64,000 nt of DNA from Marsupella aquatica (taxonomy: Eukaryota > Marchantiophyta), in assembly GCA_973895155.1 (NCBI GenBank), contig OZ316891.1, positions 6,386,001 through 6,450,000 on the forward strand. Reading direction: 5' to 3'. Under the pieces are notes generated by a model. That model was not told the origin of the DNA and did no database searches. It saw only the letters and a program-made list of their open reading frames with translations. A program made the position numbers and the translations under genes. Within the stretch, counting starts at the first letter, position 1. The number at the start of each line of letters is the position of its first letter. Below are positions 12,268 through 24,402 of this stretch, piece after piece.

Positions 12268-12810
12268 CACTGTTTTACCGTGGTTAGTGTTAACACTAAT
12301 TGTTTGGGTAGCAAAAATTGAAATCTCTCTTGAAATAATCTTACTAACACTAACTCTCATATATGTATTAACAGTAATTGTGGTGATTTAATTAGTGTTA
12401 CTAGTAACATTAATTTTGGAGATCAGCTCATATTATTTTTGGTGTGAGTATGATACCAAAACTTTCCATGAAACCATGAACCTTCTTGTCGGGTATAGTC
12501 ACACTATTTGGCTGTGAAGAATGTGAGCTAAACATACTATGGGAAAGTCATTTTTGGATAGTGGTATAGGCAAGGAATTCATTAAATCAAGAGAAGCTAA
12601 CTTAACTATTACATTCAGATCAATCATTTATTCATAGTTTTTTCTGCTATGTGTTTTCAGAGGGATCACTTGTTTTAGTGTTATGTTAGTATATTCCATA
12701 ATTAGTCTTATTTGAGCTCCAAAATCCCCTCTACTCACATATGAGGGGTTACTCACACTATATAGAGTGTCACACTATTTCTGGAATAACACTAACTAAG
12801 GTAAACAATG
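12268..12810. mobile_element. MITE-like non-autonomous DNA element, copy 1 (543 bp)
   Basis: The left end reads CACTGTTTTACCGTGGTTAG and the reverse complement of the right end reads CATTGTTTACCTTAGTTAG. Both continue into TTAGTGTTA. TA dinucleotides flank both ends (12266-12267 and 12811-12812), as expected for a Tc1/mariner-type target duplication. Just inside the left end is the 16-bp palindrome TTAGTGTTAACACTAA. There is no coding capacity. A related element lies at 60207-60837. Confidence 0.7.
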
Positions 12811-13424
12811 TAGAACTATGCCAATAGCCCAAGTGTGTTTCAGAAACATGTCTTTGATCAAGCTCTACAATGAAAAACGGAGAGATATACTTGATGGCCC
12901 CTTACATTGAAGAGATAGGATTGATGGACCCATGAGCCCCCATGAGGTTTTTTGTATGTTTATTTAAGGTTCATCAAGGTCTGCTTCACTCATAGGGTAC
13001 ATCAAGTAACACTTTGCCCACAAGCAATTTTGTGTTACAAGAACTATCTGGATCATTCATAGGGTCCATCAAGTAACACTTTGCCCACAGGCAATTTGTG
13101 TTACAAGAACTATTACAGTACCAATAGCCCAGGTGTGGTTCAATTGATAGAACACTAACTTGAAAAATGTTACTGGATGGATCCCATGAGATTTTGGATA
13201 AGTTGATGGGGACCTTGTAATTAAAGAAAAACTGATGAGGCCGCTTAGTTTGAAAGGGACTTGCTTGGTCCCGTCCTTGCAACCCTTGTGTCTCCTATTG
13301 GGTTAAAGTTAATTTCTAGGGTAATTTGGCAAGACATTAACTCTATGTGAAAATGGTATGCACTTATACATAAAAGTTCCACATAGGAGTTTGTGCTCTT
13401 ATCAATAAGTGTGCATATATCCTG
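12811..13424. repeat. Intergenic DNA with a ~62-bp direct duplication
   Basis: The block at 12988-13112 contains two adjacent copies of a sequence running from 'catagggtacatcaagtaac' through 'actttgcccac' to 'gtgttacaagaacta'. Around it are several 'ggtccatc' and 'gatggacc' motifs that recur elsewhere in the window. I see no gene. Confidence 0.7.
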
Positions 13425-14470
13425 ATTTTGCACTTACATATTTATGATTTAGTGGAAAATGGTGGGGAAAACAGGGGGAGCCAGACCTCTTGCAATTAGC
13501 ATGGATTTGCACTTATGGTTGCATACTTCAGAACAGCCAAATTATCACTGCAGTGGTGAGAAAAGAAAAATGACTCAGTAACCCTATAGAGATGCCCCCA
13601 TGGACCTAAATATCTGATTAAATGCCCAGATGGACCAGCACAACCCAGATGGACCACAGAAACACCTTTTTTAATCAAAAAACACTTTATCTTTTGTACT
13701 CAGCTAAGACTTTTCTGATCAACTAACCTGGTCCATCAGAGTTGCAAGGTTCATGGGAGTGGTCCATCCAAGCGTGGTTCATGCTCAGATGGACCTGGGT
13801 TAGGCAAGTCCATTTGTGCATTTTGTCAAATGTTAGGTCCATGGGGGCTTTAGTTTTGTCAAATGTTTTGGTCCATGGCTGCTGACCAGATCGATGGATC
13901 CAAGAGAAACGATTTTTGTACTCTGACAGCACTTTATCTTTGTTTAAAAAATCCATACTTTTCTGGTCAAGTAGTTGCAAGGTTTATGCGACTACTCCAT
14001 AAGAGCATTACCTTCCTAAATAACCAAAAATCCAGAACCATAATTCTCTCCAAATTGATTTACATATTTTTGTTTAGTGGAGCCTTAATTGAGCTTAAAA
14101 GTACAACAAGGTGCGGAAAAAGCGAAGAACACCCCAGCCTTACAATTATCCAGGTTTTGCACTTAAGAAGAGGGGAAGTTATCATTACAGTAATGAGAAA
14201 AGAAGAATGACTCAATAACCAGAAATCGAGTACTTTGATTCGCTCGATTACGCACTTACATATTGCAGTTACAGATTTTCGTTTAGTGGAGCCGTATTTG
14301 CGCTTAAAAGTGCAAAATGGTCGGGGGAAAAGACAAAAAAGGGAATAACACTCCTAGCAATTATCCAGTTTTTGCACTTAAAAAGCGCGAAGTTATCACT
14401 ACGGTAATAAGAATATGTAAGGATAAATATAAATGACTCCATAATGAGAAATCCAAAACGATGATCCTCC
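13425..14470. repeat. Diverged ~200-bp repeat, three copies
   Basis: Copies lie at about 13425-13580, 14025-14220 and 14221-14470. Each contains in order 'cttacatat', 'gtttagtggagcc', 'cttaaaagt', 'caattatccag', 'tttgcactta', 'gaagttatcac' and 'atgactca'. The last two are in tandem. The first is separated by about 450 bp rich in 'agatggacc' motifs. The family is unassigned. Confidence 0.7.
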
Positions 14471-17400
14471 CGATTACGTATTACGGTACGGTACGGGCAT
14501 CCTCGTGATGGCGATCGACCGTCAGAAGCGCGTCAGGAAAAAGAGGGAGGGATTGGCCTGGAGTACTGGCGGGCAGGACCTGTCAGACGAGGTGGGTGCA
14601 CGGTCACGGACGGGAAATACGACTGCGCGTTTGGGCAGCATCCGACTGCCCGTCCGACGATAGCAGTCCATTTTCACGTACTTTCATGAATTGTTTCTTC
14701 TCACCTCTGAGTTTTTTCTATGTGTCTAAACCCTTACAAGACCCACGTTTTTGGTGCTGTTAAACTTGAACCTGTTTTATTGGGATTTACTTTTCACATG
14801 AGTAAAGTGCTCCTTTCAAGGAGAAAAAAATCCTTACAATATTTTCTGGGCACATGTAATAAATTTTGTTCATGAAATAACACCAGAGTGTCACGTTTTG
14901 TTTTGAAGATAGTCTCCAGACCAACAAAAATAATTAAAATAATTTTTTGCCATCAAAGGTCTTGAATCAAGTTAAGACTACAGTACCAGGAGCCCCATTA
15001 CGAGGTCACAAGGAAAGCCAACATGCTCCTCAGGAATTCAACAAGGGCAAACAAATTGAAGAAAGTTGGGCTAGCATTGAGAGTCGCACAACTATAAAAC
15101 GACAGAAACTGGCAAAGGGTCGGGAGAGCACATAGAGTAGCCGACACTTTGACCTATCTGGGTAAATCTAGGATCAAAATTGATGCTCTCTTAGAGTTAT
15201 TGTTTCATGAGTGTTGGCTTTTGAGTACTACTGCATTTTGAGCAATCTTGGACATGTATTTGTGCCCTCTAGGCCAATCCCCATGAAGTTTCTGTTGTTA
15301 ATTCATGTTTTATGATCTCTGCAATTTACCAAGTGATCACTTGTCCTAATCTTTGGCTGTTTAATTTGTATGATTTTGGCTATCTTAATTGTCCACTTTC
15401 CTGCTCCAATTTGTAGATGACAATTGCAAGCCTTGAATTGAGGTCATGTGGTGAGCTAGGCAAGCAAGTGGCTAGGGTTGGAGGCAACAGACTTGTTGAT
15501 TGTCCATAGTGATTTGTTTGCTTGTTCTTTGCTTTGGCTCTCTCAACGGTCGGCTCAGATTAAGTTGCACTCTGTGATCCATTCATTCAGAAAAGGTAAG
15601 AAGGAACTGATATTGAATCATAGATTTGGAGTCAGAGCTTTGCCTTTCTATCTGTATTAGTGGCAGAAATATAAAAACTCTCGTCCCTGATTTTCCTTGC
15701 TGCCACTGAGGTATTTGTTTGGATGTTATTTTTGAAGCAATGGGAATTGAATCCATTGTGCAATGTACATTCTCGTTGAAAATATTGGATTGATAGTTAT
15801 GAATATATAAATTTTAGCTCAGCCAAGCAAATTGGTATTCCTAAAGCAGGATTTCAGCTTCTCTAAAAGCACACGACTATATGGTGGAAAATGTTAGATC
15901 TTGGTGCATTCCAATAATTGTTGCCAGTAAAACTGTCTAGAAGAGATCATGATAAGGACCTACATAGATCAATATGAATTCATCACTACCAGCTAGTGAT
16001 TGGATTTCTAGGGACACCCAAAAGATGCCCTGGTGAAAAGAATTAACAGTGCTACATTAAAATTCTTTCACCAATAAAACTAGCTCGATCTCCCAAGTAA
16101 GGATATTGTACCCCATTTAAAAGTCAAAATGTTGCTCAAATGTTGAGAAGTAGGCATCTGAGCTCTTAGAGCAAGTGGGGGAACAATATTTATAAACAGT
16201 GGCTGGTGAAAGGAATGGGGTGTTTCAAAGTTCGGAGCAATTGCGAACAGCGAGAGCAATAGATTTACTTTTGCAAAATTTGTCTGTTATGTTGAATATT
16301 GCCAATATAATGCTTGGTGAGGTGAGAATTCTATGACCATCGAAGCTAATTCTTGTTGCCACAAATCACATGCCCTCCAAACCATTAATTTGGAATATAT
16401 AAAATGTCGCAATACATCACAGTAGAAATCTGAGGCGGCCATGAATGATAACCATCAAATAATCATATATTGAGAGCAAAGAGAATGGGGGAAATGTCTT
16501 CAGCATAAGTTTCCAACGATACGAGGCTTGAGCTTTGTTTCACATCCGCTAGTCCTCTTCAATGCTTATCACCAGAATGCACAATTATGAAGAACGTTGA
16601 TGGCAATTCCCAAGAAAAGGAGCAAGAATCTGCAATTTCAAAATCATTTAGATCAAACCACCTCTAGAAGGAATAAGTGGACCCATGTTTTCTTGCTGAG
16701 ATTATGAATCCCCCCTAATCTAGCAGTTGTCACTTGTCATCAGACTAGGGTAGTTGCCCATGAGCATTGAGATCCAGTTTTCAAGAGGATTTGTGAAAAC
16801 TAAAGGGAGGGATAGATTGAATTGGATTAACATCATGACAGAACATGTTTGTGAATCAATTACTGGCCTCAAACAGAAAACTCCAATTGCTGTCAATGTG
16901 GGGTTGGACCATCCATAATACCTGACACTAAAATAGCTCATGGGAGATTCCAAGATGAGGCCTCCAATGACATCTACATAGGATGTGACACTGCGTTGGA
17001 GCCGTCAAGAAAGGAGAATAGAACATGCTAATACTGTGATACCATGAGACACCAGTAACAACAGCCTTCACATCGCAACCCGAGTAGAGCCACCAATACA
17101 TTGTGGGTGACAACCATAGCTTCAAGAACTTTAAGAGATGATGTCCAATGCTATTGGCAAATGCAAAAGAAGGAATACTTGCAAATTGATCATTGTGGTG
17201 ACAAGGGCAGCCTTGGTGTACTGTGCAACAGAAAACATATGCCCTTCTCATCAAGGTGATCATTTGCTGGAAAACTAGTTGGTATTCAACCTTCTTGCAT
17301 TGATGATCAAAAGGCAATTCCAGAAGTCCCACCATAAGTATTCTTGACCACCAGCAATTGATAGCATCCCAGCCATGGCAAGATGGCTTAACAATGTGTC

Positions 17401-17740
17401 TGTCCAACACTTGTTGATGTAGCATGCTCACCATCAGCTTCAATCTTTAGGATATGCCATTGTGCTGTAAGATGAACATTCTTCAAATCAAGAAGCGTGA
17501 CTGACAACTTGAGAGGACTCAGCTGCAAGATATACCTTAAGAATTAACCTGCATACACAAACCTTGGAAAGTAAAGAATCTCAATATATCATGGGGGGCT
17601 CATCAGCCTGGTCCTACTTGACAGATCACCTCCCATGGTAATGATGCAAACCGTTTCATGCTTATGTTGATACTATTGTCTTCCATGGGAAGTTTTTGAG
17701 ACAGTACCCATATCCTTTGCAAACTCTATAATTGTGAAAT
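14471..17740. other. Intergenic or 5' flanking DNA of the tail-anchored protein gene
   Basis: A GC-rich patch (14510-14670) is followed by AT-rich DNA. A 62-residue frame at 14947-15135 (+) is hydrophilic and unrecognised. At 16700-17450 the minus strand holds several open but mutually out-of-frame hydrophobic stretches. They could be a decayed membrane-protein gene, but I could not match a family. A putative acceptor (ttggttgcag) just before 17751 suggests an intron in the 5' UTR of the next gene. Confidence 0.4.
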
Positions 17741-17763
17741 TGGTTGCAGGGAGCTTAGAAGCA

Positions 17764-17784
17764 ATGTGGGGGAAAGCCATATGA
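17764..17784 (+). promoter_or_regulatory. Possible six-codon uORF overlapping the main start
   Basis: ATG at 17764 opens six codons and stops with a TGA at 17782-17784, overlapping the presumed main ATG (17781) in another frame. A ribosome that finishes it would end exactly at the main start. It is relevant only if the transcript begins upstream of 17764. Confidence 0.35.
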
Positions 17785-19735
17785 TGGCTGCAGCAGAAGC
17801 TCGGGGAATGTGGCAGCGAACTGCAGCAAAATGTCATATGGTGCATGAAGATGCAACCAGGTCACCAAAAGTTGTGAACTCTTCTCTACCACGCATAATA
17901 TCTAGGTCCCAACCTGATGTCTGTCATCCCAGGGGATATTCATATTACTGGAGCAACACTTGTTTCTCCCCAGAAACCAGGCTTGATCTACAAGGGGAGT
18001 TCAATCCAAAGACAAACAAAGATTATCATTGTGAACTTGATGAAAGTTTGAATGCTCGTTTCTCAAAGCCAGCAGGCCTCCAGAGTCTTGCTACAGAGAA
18101 TACTTTTGCCACAAAGAGCAGTGCAGGGTTGATTAGTGCAACATGTGATTACTGTACCGCTGAGCTTGAACTTGAGTGGCAATTTATATTTGATCCACAA
18201 CCTAAGTCTGGTCTTATAGCTTCCAAGTCTGAACTTTGCAAAGAAGAAGAGGATGTCACCTTTGAAGAGGCAATATGGTGTGACGCCGGCAAACACAATA
18301 GGCTACAGAGATTGCAGCAGAAACCTCTTTCTGAGTTTGGAACATCTGAAGGAATTTTAAAAGGCAACTATGATGTGGGATCACATGGGTCCCACTATGG
18401 AGGCTTTCTTAGTAGGCAACAACTGTTTGCATCAAATGTTGGAGCTAATTTCCAGGAAATCTTGGAGGATCATGGTAGAAGTTCTAGATCATCCATGAAA
18501 AGCCCTTTGCAGCAAGTGACAGAGGAGGAGAATTTGGCTAGCCAATTTACACAAAACCCTGTAGAGTGCTCAGAAAATTGTAGTTTTTGTTGTCCAAAAG
18601 GAAGGCTTGCAACACAGGCTGCCACAACAAGTTTGGACCATAGTCAAGCAATGGACAACCAACAGGATGCGTTGCAAACCCTCGATAAGAAGCTCTATTC
18701 ATCACTACCATGTGGAAGTGAATTCAAGCATTTTGAAAGCACAGGTCACTGGGGACCTTTGCCTAGTTTAGGCAATTTGGACCCCAACCCAGCTGAACTA
18801 TGGGACTCTCAGAGCCTATCTGATCCTATACCTTCTGTAAACGGGTTTCCAATCAGACAAGAACTAGAGAGCTTCAGGTTAGCTTCCCTGGTCTTTTGAA
18901 CTCCTGGAAATTGTCATTCTACTGTTTATGGCACCAATATAACCAAATAAGTTGAATCCCTTGCTATTTATAGAATGCTAGAGTATCGAGATCATGAGAA
19001 TAGTTTGATTCTTGTTATTTTCTGCACGGGTTTAAAAATAACTTGTGGTCGATCTCCAAGACAAATGGAATTATAAGTAGAGTACCTTAAAGGAGTTCTT
19101 GCAAATAGGACATTAGAAATATTGGAAAATTCGCGCTTACTCTTCGATCAACTTTCCCTGGATACTAATCAGCCTGAGTGACTGTATTTTAAATGGGGTG
19201 CAGTTCTAGCAACAAAAATAGTCAGTTCAATGGGGGGAGTGTTGTTGCTCTAGATCAAAGTTCAGTGCTACTTGCAGAAGCCCTGTGCCATTCACAGACA
19301 CGAGCTAGGGAGGCAGAAAAGAAAGTGCAACGAGCATTTGAGGAAAAGGAGCGATTGATGCACTTGTTCTTCAAGGAAGCATATCTTGCTTTCACATACC
19401 GACAGTGGGTAAGCTCTTTGCAATCAGAGAACATGTGGCTAAAAATGAGCCCTCGACATCAACCAGTGACCTGGTTGCATCAAAGTGTCTTCAACCCTTT
19501 TTCAGCCTTGGAGAGGTTGTCTAGCAAACGTTGGAAGACTTTTGGTCATGATTATTGCATAGGATGCCATAGGGATCAAAATCTCTCTAATATCTGGCAT
19601 GAGAAGGCTCTCGTGTATCTGGGTGACCCAAATGAGATAATGATGGGATATACCCTTGCTTTTGCACTGGGCTTGAGTTTGGCAGGTGCAGGTCTGGTGT
19701 TGGGCTGGAGTATGGGCTGGATACTGCTTTCATAA
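17781..19735 (+). CDS. Plant protein of unknown function: coiled coil plus C-terminal membrane anchor
   Basis: Two exons, 17781-18877 and 19204-19735, join in frame (donor CAG|gttagc, acceptor gtgcag|T) to give 542 residues. The N-terminal ~365 residues are hydrophilic and low in recognisable domains, with scattered Cys pairs (CDYC, CSFCC). The second exon encodes a conserved-looking block beginning VLLAEALCHSQTRAREAEKK, a short coiled coil, then LFFKEAYLAFTYRQW. It also has a CIGCH motif. The final ~28 residues form one glycine-rich membrane span (LAFALGLSLAGAGLVLGWSM) ending almost at the C-terminus, the layout of a tail-anchored protein. From memory this C-terminal block resembles uncharacterised proteins found across land plants. 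I know of no assigned function. The start is the first ATG of the open frame after the putative 5' UTR acceptor; exons further upstream are possible. Confidence 0.82.
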
Positions 19736-22700
19736 TGAGTTCAGATTAGCACATTGCTAACAAACGGCTTACTACAAGTGACTGGAAATTTTGACTAGGG
19801 AAAGTATAGCCTGCATTGATTGAATGCAGGATTGGCTAGGAGAAGTGAAGTTCTGGTCCAATTGGGCTCACTGACATTTTGTTAGGATTGCCTGAGGGGC
19901 CACAAAATCTTTTGAATGGTCCTCAAAATGGTGGCCAAAACCTGAATTTAAGGGTGGGCTACAACTCAGTTCATTCAATCTCTCTAAGCTGTCCAATCTC
20001 CAGCTCCTCGAGTGCATATTTTGCATTGTAGAGTTTGTTCAATTTTGGTAAAACTTGATGCTTGTGCCCAGTGGTTGCATTATTTCCAAGGACTCTCAAA
20101 ATATGTTGATAATTTGTTCTCTAAATACCAGTTAGCACCTTGAATCAAGAACAATAAATTTCTTCCATGGAATGGATGAATTGTCTTTATGTCAGGGAAT
20201 GGTAGAACATGATTGCTGACCAGTTCTATGGAATTTGGATCATTCACAAGAATAATTGATAATTATTCCTGTCTACTTTTTGAACTTGAAGAAGTTGACC
20301 CAACTTGCAATCAGAGTTCCTTTAATTTGTTCCCTTACTTTTGCCCTTAAGTGCTTGGCAGAGCTCCCAACAAAGAAAAGCTTGTGCAATCAGCTGCAGT
20401 AATTTGTCAACCACCTAACCATGGGAAGTACCCCTAAAAATCACACTGCTCTAACCCCACAAGGTCTGCAACAAAAGAAAGGTTTTGCAAGTCCATGCTC
20501 AGCACCCTACACCCAACATGGAAAGAATACAACTTGTCATGAAATTGGAGTTGATGAATAGACCCTATCCAAGCTGATTAGTTCATTATTATCCACCCAA
20601 ATCTTCACGCTTATATTTCGTTTGCCCAAACCTACTCTTTTATCCCCCAAATCTAGATTGCATGGTGCGCTACTTTGCATTTTCCCTCGATCAAATGTGA
20701 AATTCTCATGCATAAAATCAACTAAGTTTTAAGTGCCCAAAAATACAAACATCTTTTAATTAATAGAGTGATTCATCAAGAACCAAAGGTACTACTAGAC
20801 TATCAAGACTTGTGTTGTTGAAAGTTCCCAGTTTGGAAAATGAGGCTTTTGATAAATCACCATGTCTACCAAAGAACCTGGATGGGCAGTCATAAATAAT
20901 TATATTCTCATATATTTGGGTGTCAAAAATAGTTTGGATGGGTCCTTTTGTCAACCATGGTGGTCCATATGGGTCATAACTTCTGTAGTCCGTTTGTTTC
21001 TTTGTTTCAGTTGAAATTTGGATTTCAACTTGACAAACAATATCATCATTAAGAGCTTTGATTATCATCAATTACAAGCTCCATCTAAGTAAATAGCTTA
21101 TCTTGGATTTTAATCCTTAACATTGATGAAGTTGAAGCCCAGATGGACCTCACCAGGGTAATTTTAGAGGTTTTTCCCTATTTCACCAGGGTGGCTAATG
21201 TCACCTTGTATGAAGAAGAAGATTCTAAGAATATTCCTGATCTCATATTCATAGATCAATCTGTGACCATCAGATCTGCGTAGATCGAGCTTAAAAACGA
21301 CTGTAAGATTTTGGCTAATTAATGGAAGACAAAAAGCCTGGCAAACTTTACCCCAAAGTGGCCAAGGCTTTTCAGTGAGGTAGTGAATTCTGTGAAATTT
21401 TGCAAGGCATTTCAGTTGTGTAGTGAATTCACAGATTCTCCAGCATGCAAGGCCAAAATGAATCCTAGGGTATACACCCTTTTCTTCTAAACTCATAATT
21501 CTCATCAATCTTTTGAATCCATGGCATTTGTTGCACTCTTTAAGTTGCTTGCTGGCAAGACTCCAAGTGGGGCACCTGGGCAGGCAAGAGATTCATAAGA
21601 TCTACCATAATTATGACTTTAGAAGAAACAGCTTTTTACTAACATGGTCTGTCTCCCAAACTACCCAATATTACTAATGTGCCCCCCCCCCCCCCCAATT
21701 ATTTATCAACCAGCCCCCCATTTTGTATTTGGGTTAATATTAACTCATATTTGGGTTCCCATTGTCATGTGACAAGTTGCTACTGGCTAGCCTTAAAGTT
21801 CCGGCCACATGCTATCAAAGACCAAAATCACCCAGAGCCAAGACACATCCTGGATTAATATATTCTCAGTGGGCACTCTGATATATGAAAATGTTAAGGG
21901 GAACCCAGGTTCCTGCAATGATATTGTAACCTCAGAAGGGTTAAATAATTGTTTTCTCATACACAAAACCCGGGACTCTGTATTCCCATTTCATGCCCCA
22001 AAACCGAGCCCAAAACCGGTACAGCCCGAATGTTCTGGGCGAGTTTTGAACTGTTCACCTAATAGCAAAATACCATTAGCTGTGATAGTAACTAAGTTGT
22101 CCATGTGTTGAAACGAAATAAATGTTTTTCATTACTTTGTAAAATTTTAACCTGACCCATTTACTCTTCCGTCCTCAGTACAATTATTGACGGGCTTTGG
22201 TTCCAGTTCCCGCTAACTGGTTCATCTATAATTTTTGATACAAATTTTTAAAATAGATTTATTTATTGCTCTAATCTCTCTGAGTCATATATAATTTTCG
22301 ATCCATATATTATAAGATAGATTGATGATTTATTTATTGCTCTAACCGAGATGACGCTACGAAGATAATTGTCAGACTAATGGTGGGTTCACCAGCTGGG
22401 CAGCACCGGGCCAGTAATGGAAACAGGACAGCCCTGTCCGGATCTGACCGTCCTGTTCTGGTAAGTCCAACCCAGGCTGCCCACGACCGACTCTGACACA
22501 TGGGGTACGTACGCGTATCGGAGACTTTCCTGCCGGCCCGAGGCGCGACGCTGCCCGACACTGACCGTTCTGCCCCGTTAAGTCCGACCCTGACGCGCCT
22601 CGGACGCCTTGCAGCCCGCAGCCTCGGGGTCCACCGAACCGGTCCCTCGAGTGGCCCTGAAAATGTTTGGCTGCCCAGCCCGCATCGATACTCATGGCTC

Positions 22701-24402
22701 GAGAACCCGTACGGGAGATGCCGCGAAACAATTTTCTTTTTCTTTGTTTAGTTTTTTGCTCCTGTTGCGTTACAAGGGTAGCAGAGGCGCAAAAGGACAA
22801 GGTACTACCGACGGTGAGGGCGGGCAGCGCCAAAGGAATATAGGACAACAAGGTGGGCACTGTTGTGCTGCCAGCGTATTTTTTAGTGGCGAAAATTCGG
22901 TGGATTTTCGCCACTTTTGGCTAACATTAACCAGGTTAGTTTTATCTTTCCCACTAGCTACTGTAGTTTCCTACCTAGCCAGACACCCCATGACACAACA
23001 TCTAATGGTCATCCTCTGGGGACATCACAAAAAATTAGAGAACATTAGATAAGGACTATACTAAGCGTCTTTTTGGCTGGCATTTGCCAGCAACACCTAT
23101 ATAAAAAGATTCGTGGCTATGTCCTGTTCATCCCTCCCCCTTATCTGTTCGTTGTGTGCACACTCACTTTTAGTGATGTCCTTAGTTAGAGTCAGGGTCT
23201 ACATTGCTCCCTGCAAATCAGTCTTGGTAACACTATTTGCTTCACTCTAGGTAGTAGGCCCAGGCAGTAGCTTTTTATTGCAATTATATAATAGGCTGAT
23301 TACCCTTTCCTTGAACGTAAATAGAGATGAGGAGAAAAAAACTTAACCTACAAAGGATTCTATGCTATCTCCTAAGTATTCCTCTTGGCCCCATCCTTGT
23401 TTTTTGTTTGCACCCTCACTTTCAATTGCACTCCCTTTCTCCTTCAATTTATGGTGGAGAGGGTTTCTCAATCTGCAAAGAAGCATCCCTCAAACCATTT
23501 CATAGTTCCAAGCGTTCACCATCTATTTATACAATCTCAACACAACAATATGATATAGTCCCCCTCCCCTCTTGTTTCCAACAAAACTAATAAAAACAAA
23601 TCCTCCCCTCCTGCAAATGATACCAATGTGAGTTAGTTGCTTGACAACTTCTACTCAAATTTTCTCCTTCCAATGCACCTCCTCTACGCATATCAAAACG
23701 GGTTTGGTGGTAACATATATAAAACAGAAAACTATTGGGGTCATCTATAAAGGATATCCTATCTATTTGCGCATTCCCCTCTTAATCTAGAAAGCTATTA
23801 CATGTTTATATCAACAATGAAAAACATTCCCTTCCTTAAAAAAGTTACTTTGGACACCCCTCTTGCAGGCTTGACGTCAGTAATATGAACAGTCATTCTT
23901 TTCCTTCCAAAAGTGGATTCAGCCCAGTTGGAAACTGTCACATATAAAGCGATCAGTAAGCTATGGATTGGACCAGGAGAGATATCGAGAAACCACATCT
24001 ACAAGCTTCTTAAAGCCTATGAAGAAGTCCACATATTCTGATCATCCTCATACCAAACTACCAAAGGCTCAATCTGGCAAGTAAACAAAACATTCCTTTT
24101 ACAGTAGGCTCTTACATTTTACTAAAAAAAAACAGTAGGCTTTTATATTGCAAGCCAAAGGGGAATACTTTATCTAATTGCATCTATGGGCCGTACTCTG
24201 TGGATATGTAACTGTTCATTCGTATTTATAAAGGAAGGGGGGGGGGGGGGGGGGTTGGGGCACTTAGGTAAGCCAGTTGCAGAAATGAGGCCGACCAAGT
24301 CTCAAGGGCACTCAATAAATAAGATTAATGTTCCTTATCGTTGTACCTCAATGTGCACATACACTAATTGCCCTTCCAATAATCATACTGTGGTGCACTC
24401 AT
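19736..24402. other. Intergenic region, AT-rich with a GC-rich island; no gene seen
   Basis: An AATAAA at 20153-20158 may end the preceding transcript. 'gatggacc' motifs recur near 20930-21150. A run of 15 C lies at 21682-21696 and a run of 18 G at 24237-24254. At 22220-22350 an AT-rich ~85-bp unit containing 'tttatttattgctctaa' is duplicated. At 22390-22720 the base composition turns abruptly GC-rich, which opens long frames on both strands that I do not believe are coding. Confidence 0.5.
22885..22915. repeat. Perfect 12-bp inverted repeat (hairpin)
   Basis: AGTGGCGAAAAT and its exact reverse complement ATTTTCGCCACT are separated by 7 nt. No T-tract follows in the way of a bacterial terminator, and this is plant DNA. 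It could be the remnant of a small terminal-inverted-repeat element or a structured RNA segment. Confidence 0.85.

Noticed and set aside
13125-13175. tRNA-like A-box 'tgtggttcaattgatagaac'
   Set aside because: No B-box, no acceptor-stem pairing and no cloverleaf could be drawn; at best a decayed tRNA-derived repeat.
22372-23052. 180- and 147-residue frames on opposite strands
   Set aside because: They lie in a GC-rich island poor in stop codons, overlap each other and show no recognisable domain.
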